Source: Rheinheimera sp. (GTDB lineage: Bacteria > Pseudomonadota > Gammaproteobacteria > Enterobacterales > Alteromonadaceae). From it: DNA of 33,557 nucleotides. Location: positions 1 to 33,557 of the forward strand of contig NZ_JAVBXS010000019.1 in the NCBI RefSeq assembly GCF_030824435.1. Reading direction: 5' to 3'. Under the pieces are notes generated by a model, which saw only the letters and a list, made by a program, of their open reading frames with translations, searched no databases and was not told the origin of the DNA. This document shows, piece after piece, positions 9,201 to 18,009 of this stretch; position 1 is the first letter of the stretch; the number at the start of each line of letters is the position of its first letter. A program made the position numbers and the translations under genes.

Positions 9201-10160
9201 ATGATGGATTCAACCTATGCGGAACTGTTCACTGACTTTGGCCACCCTGTTGGTTCGCAGTATATGTATGTTGCGAACAATGGTTTCAGCTCTGATGTTG
9301 CTTATGAAACCCGTTCATTTGAAGTGGGTTACGGTGGCGATTTTGTAATGAGCTTCTGGCACTACTTCGAGTTTGAAGAAGCATATGACGGTGGTGTGGT
9401 TGAAATCAGCATCAACGGTGGCGCCTGGATGGATGTCACTAAAGTGCAGATTGGTACCAACCCAAGCACAGGTGCTCCGGTTTATGCTTCATTCAGTGGT
9501 GCTGGTTACACGGACGAACTTGCTGAATTATTGGCTGACCGTAAAACCTTTACTGGTGTAATGAACGAAAATCTGGGTGGTGAAGAGTCGATTAACTTTG
9601 GTTCAGCATTAAACGGTAACCAGGTAAAACTGCGGTTCCGTGCAGTGTCTGACTCTAATACCAACGCCTTTGGTTGGGTCATCGACAATGTGAAACTGAA
9701 TAACATCAACAGTTCAGTGTTCTCGAACGTTGCCGCAGGTGACAGTTTTGCCTGTGATAACCGCATCCCGATGATTACCAAAGCGGCTGCAGCCAGCGCT
9801 GCCAGCGTAAACGAAGGTGCTGATGTAACCTTGTCGGTCACAGCAACTGATGCCAACAGCACAGATACACTGACCTACAGCTGGAAACAAACAGCTGGTA
9901 CAGCAGCAACAATTACCAATGCTGACAAAGCTCAGGCCACAGTAAAAGCACCACAACTGACAACTGCTTCAGAAGAAATTAAGTTTGAAGTCACAGTCAG
10001 CGATGGTAAAGATGCAGTGAAATCAACTGTTGCTGTGAAAGTAAATGACGTCCCTGCACCAGTGGTGCCGGTAACAAAACCGAAGTCTTCCGGTGGTCAT
10101 TTCGGCTGGTTCAGCTTGGTATTATTACCGGTATTATGGCTGCGTCGTCGCAATAAATAA
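6210..10160 (+). CDS. Secreted M36 (fungalysin-type) zinc metallopeptidase with PA domain and GlyGly-CTERM-like tail
   Basis: This 1316-residue protein is exported by a signal peptide (1-24). An FTP/PepSY-like propeptide follows to about residue 270. The M36 catalytic domain spans about 300-830. H622-E-W-G-H626 binds zinc and E649 of GEGWGD supplies the third ligand; all key residues are intact. A protease-associated domain (about 497-600) is inserted before the HEWGH motif. After it come a beta-sandwich repeat (about 850-950), a jelly-roll-like region (about 1000-1175) and a PKD/cadherin-like domain (about 1190-1280). The tail is a Ser/Gly-Gly segment, a hydrophobic helix and RRR at the very end. 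This is a GlyGly-CTERM-like sorting signal, normally cut by rhombosortase after type II secretion. The likely role is extracellular protein degradation for nutrition. It is monocistronic, with its own promoter and terminator. Confidence 0.93.
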   Translation: MKKFTPALLPILVGAALGTCQVSASQLSAPGLKSQSQVATVSGMAHQVDSQTGQTTFAWAPVNLSKPNLGAVAAEHQLEFAASFYLDAMTGAISKGQQSGMAPVLVHSHQSDDGVKIAKFRQELKGVEVFNKEYNVLMDAEFNLVAGSGTLAQAPKGLAAGANAAIFAKSDDAVLTAFKAAGGDADAVTVSADKSADKYTVFAVQNNGSKLKLIGEPRTKPVYFEKKNALVAAHYVEIEFAEEGSVDSEYMSYVVSAETGEILFKNSLKAHAAAFDYRVYANNDGKPWDGPHGNVIPATSADQEDATTYLAAPLVKMTHGPISTKDAWLADNATTTSGNNVFAYIDAIAPNGFSNGDYAAETTAPLTFDYKYRTDEAETSVNNRKAAIVNLFYMNNYLHDLFYDYGFDEKSGNAQLSNYGRGGAEKDPIRAEVQDYSGFNNANMSTPADGGSPRMQMYLWDSKDATFGEDYGVVATADGAAISITAMQRSSFGQGQFDLSGDVVVFDDGVAPGRDGCTAAANGADMAGKIVIVDRGTCTFTVKVKNAQDQGAIGVIVVNNAAAGLPGMGGTDATVKIPNIGISLADGNKIYAEIAAGKTVSVKMFNSRPFKDSSWDNAIVSHEWGHYISNRLVGNGNGLYNNQGRSMGEGWGDFHALMMIAEAKDLELPGNDKLQRAYAAISYVDSFYYGIRSVPYSIDKTVNGKSFRNIEVGRGVAISEGNAQVHSAGEVWATALWDGFVNLVNDDRHSFDQARHRMLGYLVNGYKMTPVGPTYTEARDAILAAAYAKDPEDYKSLLKAFAGRGMGLGAQSPNRLDAQHKGVVESDKTELSTFEVSSHNLNTNYEGVTAGFCTNDGILDNGETGAVSFKLMNRGSKVLENVKAKVEVTSGQTVTFANNGEFTLPKLDILSSVTSVPVEFKLAGATTADTLKLKLSFPGLAEGVVATSYELSDLVNIGFAPRAPVNQSSTDNMETYSSLNDFKEVVLSGGELAKNSRMMDSTYAELFTDFGHPVGSQYMYVANNGFSSDVAYETRSFEVGYGGDFVMSFWHYFEFEEAYDGGVVEISINGGAWMDVTKVQIGTNPSTGAPVYASFSGAGYTDELAELLADRKTFTGVMNENLGGEESINFGSALNGNQVKLRFRAVSDSNTNAFGWVIDNVKLNNINSSVFSNVAAGDSFACDNRIPMITKAAAASAASVNEGADVTLSVTATDANSTDTLTYSWKQTAGTAATITNADKAQATVKAPQLTTASEEIKFEVTVSDGKDAVKSTVAVKVNDVPAPVVPVTKPKSSGGHFGWFSLVLLPVLWLRRRNK

Positions 10161-10186
10161 GCCGGTTTTACTCTGTTAAAAACCAA

Positions 10187-10217
10187 AGCCCCGCAGTTGT
10201 TTGCGGGGCTTTTTTTT
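10187..10217 (+). terminator. Rho-independent terminator of the peptidase gene
   Basis: A perfect 9-bp stem, AGCCCCGCA/TGCGGGGCT, with the 6-base loop GTTGTT is followed directly by seven T. It lies 27 bp after the peptidase stop codon. Confidence 0.93.
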
Positions 10218-10357
10218 GGGTGTTTTTTTGTTTTTGTATTTGGGAGCTTTGTCGCGGTTAGCTAATTTTGGTCTTGCTGTTTTTTGTTTTGTACTTTCTG
10301 GAATTCTTTACGAAACAACGGTTTTAACAACAGCCTGACAAACCTGCTGATGTAAAC

Positions 10358-10439
10358 CAACTACCGGCAACTACTCCGTTCGCCCGTTCGCGCCTCCCGC
10401 GCTCACTTTTGAATGCTCACTCCGCAGTACCGGTATTTG
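10358..10439 (+). repeat. Left arm of a long imperfect inverted repeat
   Basis: This 82-bp segment is the reverse complement of 10794-10876. The central 52 bp, from the CGTTCGCC at 10377 to 10428, differ at only two positions; the flanks match less well and contain one indel. The arm has internal structure: the near-direct repeat CGTTCG-C-CCGTTCG, a CGCG...CGCG hairpin around CCTCC, and two GCTCAC words. That layout resembles a dispersed intergenic repeat unit more than a transposon end. No other copy is seen in this window. Confidence 0.85.
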
Positions 10440-10499
10440 GTTTTTCTATCGGTATTAAAGAGGCGAATAGTAAGTGTGAGTCTGTTGAGCAGAGAGATT

Positions 10500-10682
10500 C
10501 TAGTGATCAATCAGATCCTCCCAGCTTACAATCGGTATATGTCTTGGAATACTCGGATGGTCGATTATAAATTGCTGAAGATGACCATCCTTTTTCGGCA
10601 AGACAATCATGGCAATATCATCTACACAGAACAGAAAGTCATTGGTTGATCGCCATTCCCGCTCGCAATAAATGTTTTCCAC
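10500..10682 (-). CDS. Possible small gene or gene remnant inside the inverted repeat
   Basis: This is a 60-residue minus-strand frame starting at GTG. An in-frame TAG lies immediately upstream, so it cannot be longer at the N-terminus. The product is acidic and aromatic, with a protein-like C-terminal half (IVLPKKDGHLQQFIIDHP, then PIVSWEDLIDH). I know no family for it. No clear ribosome-binding site precedes the GTG. It could be a small cargo gene of the repeat element, a fragment of a decayed longer gene, or chance. Confidence 0.3.
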   Translation of the reverse strand: MENIYCEREWRSTNDFLFCVDDIAMIVLPKKDGHLQQFIIDHPSIPRHIPIVSWEDLIDH

Positions 10683-10793
10683 CTACCGCAAAACCCATCG
10701 AAACGCTAACTGTTACTGATTAAGATCTTTAGATTGTAAATAATCAATCAACGGCATGAGCGATCAATATTTGCGCAAAACAAGGTTGCATAG

Positions 10794-10876
10794 CAAACAC
10801 CAGCAACTGCGCAGTGAGCATTCAGAAGTGAGCGCGGGAGGCGCGAACGGGCGAACGCAGTAGTTACTGGTGGTTG
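10794..10876 (-). repeat. Right arm of the long imperfect inverted repeat
   Basis: This is the inverted partner of 10358-10439. The best-conserved part lies at 10806-10857 and includes GCGCGGGAGGCGCG and two GTGAGC words. About 354 bp separate the arms. The arm ends about 120 bp before the groL terminator. Confidence 0.85.
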
Positions 10877-10997
10877 CTTTCGCCAATAACCCAGCTTCTT
10901 ATCGCACCTTAAATCAGTACGACAGCTGGCCCCCCTCTTACTCCAGCGCAACTCAGCACAGTTCGGGGGAATTTTATTTATAAAAATTGGGAACGCT

Positions 10998-11037
10998 AAA
11001 AACAACAAACCCGGCATTAGCCGGGTTTGTTGTTTTT
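10998..11037 (-). terminator. Rho-independent terminator of groS-groL
   Basis: A perfect 18-bp stem with the loop ATTA has a GCCGGG core. An A-tract on the left arm and a T-tract on the right allow it to work in both directions. It lies 57 bp beyond the groL stop codon. Confidence 0.93.
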
Positions 11038-11093
11038 GTATCAAGCAAAGGCATGTTTTGCAGCGGCTTAAAAAAAGCCAGCTGCAACGGGCA

Positions 11094-12734
<1,641 letters not shown>

Positions 12735-12790
12735 TTAATTCCTCGAAAATTTTTATCAATTGAAAACGTTGAAGATCTGTTTGTTGTTAC

Positions 12791-13081
12791 TTATTCGGTG
12801 ATCACACCAAGGATGTTGTCTTCTTTGGTGATGACATATTCCTGGCCTTCAATTTTTTCAGTGCGTTCTACATAAGCACCGAAGATCACTTTGTCGCCAA
12901 CTTTCACGTCTAATGGACGCACAGTACCGTTTTCCAGGATCCGGCCGTTGCCTACCGCTACCACTTCGCCACGGGTCGATTTTTCAGCAGAAGCGCCGGT
13001 CAGAACAATACCACCGGCCGATTTGCTTTCTGCTTCCAGGCGTTTGATGATCACGCGGTCGTGTAATGGACGAATATTCAT
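12791..13081 (-). CDS. groS: Co-chaperonin GroES
   Basis: GroES is the 10 kDa lid of the GroEL chamber. The 96-residue protein has the conserved opening [14 protein letters not shown], the mobile-loop region around residues 16-34 ([12 protein letters not shown]) and the C-terminal [18 protein letters not shown] strong AGGAGA site precedes the ATG. It is the first gene of groS-groL and is divergent from dsbD. Confidence 0.99.
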   Translation of the reverse strand: MNIRPLHDRVIIKRLEAESKSAGGIVLTGASAEKSTRGEVVAVGNGRILENGTVRPLDVKVGDKVIFGAYVERTEKIEGQEYVITKEDNILGVITE

Positions 13082-13153
13082 GCTTAATTTCTCCTAAAGC
13101 GTTTTGGGGTTTTAACGTTGCCGTCAAATTTATAAATTTTTGAAGTGACAGGG

Positions 13154-13182
13154 ATATGGGGTAAGGCCTTAAAAAAACCAAG
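13154..13182 (-). promoter_or_regulatory. Sigma-32 (RpoH) heat-shock promoter of groS-groL
   Basis: On the minus strand, CTTGGTT (plus 13176-13182) is followed after 14 bp by CCCCATAT (plus 13154-13161). The -10 half is an excellent match to the sigma-32 consensus (CCCCATnT), and the -35 keeps CTTG. It lies about 75 bp upstream of the groS ATG. No CIRCE element is seen. Confidence 0.85.
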
Positions 13183-13380
13183 GGCATTGCTTAAAATTTC
13201 TTTGTAAAAACGCGCAAAGCTTGCTTTTCAGAGCGAAGTTATTCGTGCTATCAATCAGTTACTTAAGTTTATCTTCAGCTTGTTGCAACAAAGTGCACTT
13301 TTGTCCGGTCTTGAAAGCTAAGGCCTGGTGTTTTTGCTGCCTATATCGTCAGGAAAAAGACCAGATGCCAACAAGCTGCG

Positions 13381-13386
13381 TATAAT
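13381..13386 (+). promoter_or_regulatory. Candidate -10 element of dsbD
   Basis: A perfect TATAAT lies 48 bp before the dsbD ATG. No good -35 is seen at 16-18 bp, so the promoter is weak or needs an activator. Confidence 0.35.
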
Positions 13387-13434
13387 CAGCCGCTATCACC
13401 AAGGCGCCTGCAATTAAAAAGGAATGTGGTACTG

Positions 13435-15303
13435 ATGTTAAAACAATTAGGTATTTTGCTCTGGGTATTGCTGGCGAGCTTTTCGCTGCAAGCCAATGAT
13501 TTATTAAGCAAATTACAAGGTAACCAGTTTTTACCTGTTGATCAGGCTTTTGTGTTTGATTTTGTTCAACAAGACAACACACTCAAAATCAGCTGGCAAA
13601 TTGCCGATGGTTATTACCTTTATAAAGATAAATTTAAGCTGGCCGGCGTGGCTGTTAATTTTTCCCACCCCACTTACCCGCCCGGCATGCCGTATGAAGA
13701 TGAATATTTTGGTAAAACAGAAATTTATCTGCATCAGGTGGTGTTGTCGGTGCCCTTGTCGAATATCGACAAAGACGCAGTATTAAAAGTGCGGTACCAG
13801 GGCTGCGCCAAAGCAGGTTTATGTTACCCGGTACAAACCAAAGAAATTCCGTTATTTCAGCCACAAGCAGCCAACACTGATACAACAAATAGCGCTGCTG
13901 TGCTCAGTGATATAACCGGCGATATTGCTGGCGAAACAAATCATTCAGCAGCAGATACCGCGTCAAATCCAGACAGCGCCACAACATCGAATACCAAAGC
14001 ACCAGTGTCGTCACAGGTTGAACTGGCCGGCCGTTTAACTGAAGATCGCAGCCTCTGGACTTTAGGTTTGTTTTTCCTGCTGGGTTTAGGTTTGGCTTTT
14101 ACCCCTTGTGTATTTCCTATGTACCCTATTCTCACCAGCATTATTGCAGGCCAGGGCCAGCAACTGAGCACAGGTCGCGCCTTTCGGTTGTCGATGGCTT
14201 ATGTGCAGGGTATGGCTATTACCTATTCGTTATTAGGATTAGTAGTGGCCAGCGCCGGTGTGCAGTTTCAGGCGTATTTTCAGCATCCGGCGGTACTCAT
14301 TGGCATCAGCATTTTATTTGTATTGCTGGCTCTTGCCATGTTTGGTGTTTTAACCTTGCAACTACCAGGCAGCTGGCAGGAAAAAGTCGGTGGGCTGAGT
14401 AACAAACAACAAGGCGGCAGTTTAAAAGGCGCTTTGACCATGGGTGCGCTGTCGGGTTTAGTCGCCTCCCCCTGCACCACAGCGCCGCTGACCGGTGTGC
14501 TGCTTTATATAGCGCAAAGTGGTGATATGGCCTACGGCGCTTTGGTACTTTATGTATTAAGTATGGGCATGGGCCTGCCGTTATTGCTGATTGGCAGCAG
14601 CGGTGGCAAATGGCTGCCCAAGCCAGGTGCCTGGATGGACGTGATTAAAGCCGGTTTTGGTTTCCTGCTGTTATCTGTGCCTTTAGTGCTGCTGGAGCGC
14701 ATTGTGCCGGATAAGGTTTTGATAGTGCTGGCATCTTTATTGGCAATTTGCGCCGCTTTGTTTTTACACACAGTGCAGCAACAACTGCAAAAACCTGTGG
14801 CGAAGGCCATCTGCTGGTTGCTCGCAACTTTGTTAGTGGTGGCCACTTTTAGCTGGAACCTGAAGTTTTGGTTTGCGCCTGTTTCAACCGCTGTTGTTGC
14901 CACAAGTAACGCAAACAGTACAAACAATGCTGAAGCCGGCAAATTTATCGATATTAAAACCCTGGCTGATTTAGACAGCGAACTCGAAAAAGCCAAAGCA
15001 GCAAACCAATATGTGATGCTGGATTTATTCGCCGAATGGTGTGTGGCCTGCAAAGAGTTTGAACATATTACTTTTGCTGACACCGGTGTTAAAACCGAAA
15101 TGGCAAAAATCCGTTTATTACGCATTGATGTGACTAAAGCCACTGAGCAGGATCAACAGGTTTTGGACAAATTTAGTGTCCTTGGTTTGCCAACTTTATT
15201 GTTTTTTGCGCCAAATGGCAGCGAATTAACGCAATCCAGAGTCACTGGTTTTATGCCACCAGCTGAATTTCAGGCTCATCTGCAACAGTTAAATCAGGGT
15301 TAA
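13435..15303 (+). CDS. dsbD: Thiol:disulfide interchange protein DsbD
   Basis: DsbD carries electrons from cytoplasmic thioredoxin across the inner membrane to DsbC, DsbG and CcmG. The 622-residue protein has a signal peptide (about 1-20). The periplasmic alpha domain has its redox pair C124/C130 in QGCAKAGLCYP. A Ser/Thr/Asn-rich linker (about 145-195) precedes an eight-helix beta domain with C225 (TPCVFPM) and C347 (SPCTTAP). The periplasmic thioredoxin-like gamma domain has W-C536-V-A-C539. All six cysteines of the relay are present. I chose the ATG at 13435 because it directly begins the signal sequence; a GTG nine bases earlier is too close to the AAGGA site. It is divergent from groS, with no downstream partner. 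Confidence 0.96.
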   Translation: MLKQLGILLWVLLASFSLQANDLLSKLQGNQFLPVDQAFVFDFVQQDNTLKISWQIADGYYLYKDKFKLAGVAVNFSHPTYPPGMPYEDEYFGKTEIYLHQVVLSVPLSNIDKDAVLKVRYQGCAKAGLCYPVQTKEIPLFQPQAANTDTTNSAAVLSDITGDIAGETNHSAADTASNPDSATTSNTKAPVSSQVELAGRLTEDRSLWTLGLFFLLGLGLAFTPCVFPMYPILTSIIAGQGQQLSTGRAFRLSMAYVQGMAITYSLLGLVVASAGVQFQAYFQHPAVLIGISILFVLLALAMFGVLTLQLPGSWQEKVGGLSNKQQGGSLKGALTMGALSGLVASPCTTAPLTGVLLYIAQSGDMAYGALVLYVLSMGMGLPLLLIGSSGGKWLPKPGAWMDVIKAGFGFLLLSVPLVLLERIVPDKVLIVLASLLAICAALFLHTVQQQLQKPVAKAICWLLATLLVVATFSWNLKFWFAPVSTAVVATSNANSTNNAEAGKFIDIKTLADLDSELEKAKAANQYVMLDLFAEWCVACKEFEHITFADTGVKTEMAKIRLLRIDVTKATEQDQQVLDKFSVLGLPTLLFFAPNGSELTQSRVTGFMPPAEFQAHLQQLNQG

Positions 15304-15318
15304 CCAGCACGAAAAACA

Positions 15319-15361
15319 GGGCTACAGAGCGCCAGAACATTAGATTTGGCCGCTGTAGCCC
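15319..15361 (+). other. Hairpin after dsbD without a T-tract
   Basis: GGGCTACAG (15319-15327) pairs with CTGTAGCCC (15353-15361), and partial pairing continues inward. No T-run follows, so it is not a classical terminator. It may stabilise the dsbD mRNA 3' end. Confidence 0.45.
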
Positions 15362-15426
15362 GACTATTCCTCCGGATCCAAAACAAGGGTCGTAAAAAGT
15401 TCCCCTCCGCTGATAAGACCAGTATT

Positions 15427-15457
15427 TTGCTGCCATTTGCTGCGATTTCACTATAAT
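15427..15457 (+). promoter_or_regulatory. Candidate promoter of aroQ-accB-accC
   Basis: A perfect TATAAT lies at 15452-15457. The best -35 candidate, TTGCTG (15427-15432), has a long 19-bp spacer. The implied leader is about 100 nt and contains the hairpin at 15492-15512. Confidence 0.5.
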
Positions 15458-15491
15458 AAGCGGCAACTCTGCAGGGCCAACCCGGTTTTAA

Positions 15492-15512
15492 CTGAAAAAG
15501 ATGCTTTTTCAG
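15492..15512 (+). other. Leader hairpin of aroQ-accB-accC
   Basis: CTGAAAAAG and CTTTTTCAG form a perfect 9-bp stem with the 3-base loop ATG, about 55 bp before the aroQ start. No T-tract follows. It may influence mRNA stability or translation. Confidence 0.5.
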
Positions 15513-15567
15513 ACAGCCTTTGGCAAGATAAAAGCAGATGATGAATCTTCAACGGAATAGGCGACAA

Positions 15568-16029
15568 ATGGCTTCAGTTTTACGTATTTTGCTTCTGAAT
15601 GGCCCCAATCTGAATATGCTGGGACAACGTGAACCCCATATTTATGGTGCCGCCACTTTAGAGCAAATTGTTGCCGGTCTGACCGAACATGCCAGCAGCC
15701 TGAATGTACAACTGAGCCACCTGCAATCCAACGCAGAACATGAGCTGGTGACAGCCATTCAGCAAAGCCTGGGGAAACAGGATTTTATTCTGATAAACCC
15801 CGGCGCTTACACCCATACCAGCGTGGCCATTCGCGACGCTTTATTGGCTGTGGCTATTCCCTTTATTGAAATTCATCTGTCGAACGTCCATGCCCGTGAG
15901 GCATTTCGCCGGCATTCATATTTATCCGACATTGCAAAAGGGGTGATTTGTGGCCTCGGCGCCAACGGTTACCGTTACGCCTTAGAGTCTGCAGTGTCGA
16001 GTTTAACCACCACGAACATCAACCCATAA
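15568..16029 (+). CDS. aroQ: Type II 3-dehydroquinate dehydratase
   Basis: AroQ catalyses the third shikimate-pathway step, 3-dehydroquinate to 3-dehydroshikimate, for aromatic amino acid synthesis. The 153-residue protein shows the small dodecameric type II signature: [21 protein letters not shown] with the catalytic Arg and Tyr, the [16 protein letters not shown] helix, and [18 protein letters not shown] with the catalytic His. I chose the ATG at 15568, which gives the family-typical N-terminus and has AGG about 6 bases upstream. ATGs at 15538 and 15541 would add a non-conserved tail. It is the first gene of aroQ-accB-accC (28 bp to accB), an arrangement common in gammaproteobacteria. Confidence 0.95.
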   Translation: MASVLRILLLNGPNLNMLGQREPHIYGAATLEQIVAGLTEHASSLNVQLSHLQSNAEHELVTAIQQSLGKQDFILINPGAYTHTSVAIRDALLAVAIPFIEIHLSNVHAREAFRRHSYLSDIAKGVICGLGANGYRYALESAVSSLTTTNINP

Positions 16030-16057
16030 TTTCAACTAAGAGTCAGGCAACATCGTC

Positions 16058-16504
16058 ATGGATATTAGAAAAATTAAAAAATTGATCGAGCTTCTGGAAG
16101 AATCAGGTATTAACGAACTGGAAATTACCGAAGGCGAAGAATCAGTGCGCATCAGCCGCGGTGGCCCGGTTCAACATTATGCCCCAATGCAATATCAGGC
16201 AGCGCCAATGCAGGCTCCTGCCGCTGCACCAGCAGCAGCTCCGGCGGCACCAGCCGCTCCTGTAGTTACAGGTCATCAAATGCGCTCGCCAATGGTGGGT
16301 AGTTTTTACCGCGCCGCTTCACCAACTTCTAAAGCTTTTGCTGAAGTGGGTCAAACCGTTAAAGTTGGCGATACCTTGTGTATTGTTGAAGCCATGAAAA
16401 TGATGAACCAAATCCAGTCTGACAAAGCGGGCACCATCACTGCCATTCTGGTAGAAAATGGCGAGCCGGTTGAATTTGACCAGCCTTTATTTGTGATCGA
16501 ATAA
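16058..16504 (+). CDS. accB: Biotin carboxyl carrier protein of acetyl-CoA carboxylase
   Basis: AccB carries the biotin that shuttles carboxyl groups between AccC and AccAD in the first step of fatty-acid synthesis. The 148-residue protein has an N-terminal dimerisation helix ([20 protein letters not shown]), a Pro/Ala-rich flexible linker (about 48-70) and a biotinyl domain. The biotin-accepting lysine is K114 in EAMKMMN. The thumb-like insert expected between biotinyl strands (around [10 protein letters not shown]) is present. It is 28 bp after aroQ and 17 bp before accC, so the three are very likely cotranscribed. Confidence 0.98.
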   Translation: MDIRKIKKLIELLEESGINELEITEGEESVRISRGGPVQHYAPMQYQAAPMQAPAAAPAAAPAAPAAPVVTGHQMRSPMVGSFYRAASPTSKAFAEVGQTVKVGDTLCIVEAMKMMNQIQSDKAGTITAILVENGEPVEFDQPLFVIE

Positions 16505-16521
16505 TTCAAAAGGCCGACCCC

Positions 16522-17865
16522 ATGTTAGAAAAAGTGCTGATTGCCAACCGGGGAGAAATTGCGCTGCGTATTTTACGCGCCTGCAAAGAACTCGGTATTA
16601 AAACCGTCGCGGTGCATTCCACTGTCGATAGGAACCTCAAACATGTGTTGTTGGCCGACGAGACCATTTGTATTGGTCCGGCGCCTTCTCCACAAAGTTA
16701 TTTAAATATTCCGGCGTTAATTGCCGCTGCTGAAGTGACCAATGCCCAGGCGATTCACCCGGGTTATGGCTTTTTAGCAGAACGGGCTGATTTTGCGCAG
16801 CAGGTTGAAGAAAGTGGCCTGGTGTTTATCGGCCCACGTCCTGAATCTATCAGCCTGATGGGTGATAAAGTTTCTGCCATTGAAGCGATGAAAAAAGCCG
16901 GTGTACCTTGTGTACCAGGCTCTGACGGCGCTGTGGGCGATGACGCCGACACCAACAAAGCTATTGCTAAACGTATTGGTTACCCAATTATCGTCAAAGC
17001 GGCCGGTGGTGGTGGTGGTCGTGGTATGCGTGTGGTACGCAGTGAAGAAGAACTGGTTTCTTCCATTGAAATGACCAAAGCCGAAGCCAAAGCTGCTTTT
17101 GGTAATGACATGGTTTACATGGAAAAATTCCTGGAAAACCCACGTCATATCGAAATTCAGGTATTGGCCGATGGTCAGGGCAAAGCTATTCACTTAGGTG
17201 AGCGCGACTGCTCTATGCAACGTCGTCACCAAAAAGTGGTGGAAGAAGCACCGGCACCTGGTATTACTCAGGAACAACGCGACTTTATCGGTGGCCGTTG
17301 TGTGCAGGCTTGTATCGATCTGAATTACCGTGGTGCCGGTACTTTTGAATTCCTGTTTGAAAACGGCGAGTTCTTTTTTATCGAAATGAATACCCGTATT
17401 CAGGTAGAACACCCGGTGACAGAAATGATCACAGGTGTGGATTTAATTAAAGAGCAGCTCCGCATTGCCTCTGGTATGCCACTGTCAATTAAACAGTCTG
17501 ACGTGGTAATTCGTGGTCATGCCGTGGAATGCCGTATTAACGCTGAAGATCCAAAAACCTTTATTCCGTCTCCTGGCACCATCACCCGCTTCCACCCGCC
17601 AGGTGGTAACGGTGTACGTTGGGATTCGCATATTTATGCCGATTATACGGTGCCACCAAATTACGATTCTATGGTTGGCAAACTCATCACTTATGGTGAG
17701 AGCCGTGAAATTGCCATAGCAAGGATGCGTAACGCGCTGTCTGAGCTGTTAGTCGGTGGTATTAAAACCAATATCGACCTGCATAAAGAAATTATGGCGG
17801 ACGCCAACTTTAATAAAGGCGGCACCAATATTCATTACCTGGAACATAAACTGGGTATGAAATAA
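16522..17865 (+). CDS. accC: Biotin carboxylase subunit of acetyl-CoA carboxylase
   Basis: AccC uses ATP and bicarbonate to carboxylate biotin on AccB. The 447-residue protein (449 in E. coli) begins [20 protein letters not shown]. It has the ATP-grasp glycine loop [14 protein letters not shown] at about 159-172, the [21 protein letters not shown] block and the catalytic [15 protein letters not shown]. The end, [10 protein letters not shown]-like through HYLEHKLG, matches the family. It is the last gene of aroQ-accB-accC and is followed 16 bp later by a terminator. Confidence 0.98.
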   Translation: MLEKVLIANRGEIALRILRACKELGIKTVAVHSTVDRNLKHVLLADETICIGPAPSPQSYLNIPALIAAAEVTNAQAIHPGYGFLAERADFAQQVEESGLVFIGPRPESISLMGDKVSAIEAMKKAGVPCVPGSDGAVGDDADTNKAIAKRIGYPIIVKAAGGGGGRGMRVVRSEEELVSSIEMTKAEAKAAFGNDMVYMEKFLENPRHIEIQVLADGQGKAIHLGERDCSMQRRHQKVVEEAPAPGITQEQRDFIGGRCVQACIDLNYRGAGTFEFLFENGEFFFIEMNTRIQVEHPVTEMITGVDLIKEQLRIASGMPLSIKQSDVVIRGHAVECRINAEDPKTFIPSPGTITRFHPPGGNGVRWDSHIYADYTVPPNYDSMVGKLITYGESREIAIARMRNALSELLVGGIKTNIDLHKEIMADANFNKGGTNIHYLEHKLGMK

Positions 17866-17881
17866 CCACCTGCTGGTTGTA

Positions 17882-17908
17882 AAAAAGGCTCCTTAAAGGA
17901 GCCTTTTT
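17882..17908. terminator. Bidirectional terminator between accC and the glycosyltransferase gene
   Basis: A 12-bp stem with left arm AAAAAGGCTCCT, right arm AGGAGCCTTTTT and the loop TAA has T-tracts in both orientations. It can end accC on the plus strand and the convergent glycosyltransferase transcript on the minus strand. Confidence 0.88.
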
Positions 17909-18009
17909 GTTATTTGCTTTTGTTATTTGCTGCCCGGTCGAACCAGAATGCAGATGTTTGTCTCTGACTTTTATCCTGACTTTAGTGTTTTTTATTTTTG
18001 TAACCCGAC

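Larger units (their letters stand above)
10218..11093. other. Long intergenic stretch between the peptidase gene and groL
   Basis: This 876-bp stretch has no convincing full-length gene. From 10218 to about 10350 it is T-rich on the plus strand. Positions 10358-10876 are an inverted-repeat structure with a small possible gene inside. From 10877 to 10997 nothing is recognised. The groL terminator follows at 10998-11037. A minus-strand open frame at 10748-11044 crosses both the repeat arm and the terminator and is not credible. Confidence 0.7.

Noticed and set aside
10413-10649. Plus-strand frame of 78 codons inside the inverted repeat
   Set aside because: It starts inside the repeat arm, overlaps the more protein-like minus-strand frame and has no ribosome-binding site.
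10748-11044. Minus-strand frame of 98 codons near the groL terminator
   Set aside because: It crosses both the inverted-repeat arm and the groL terminator hairpin, and its product is not protein-like.
14550-15143. Long minus-strand open frame (197 codons) opposite dsbD
   Set aside because: It lies entirely antisense to a well-conserved gene, has no ribosome-binding site, and its product is low-complexity Ser/Thr/Ala typical of shadow frames.
15319-15361. Hairpin after dsbD as a rho-independent terminator
   Set aside because: The stem is good but there is no T-tract; it is listed as a plain hairpin.
16774-17193. Minus-strand frame of 139 codons opposite accC
   Set aside because: It is antisense to a clear biotin carboxylase gene; a His/Thr/Phe-rich product with poly-Thr reflects the glycine loop read backwards.
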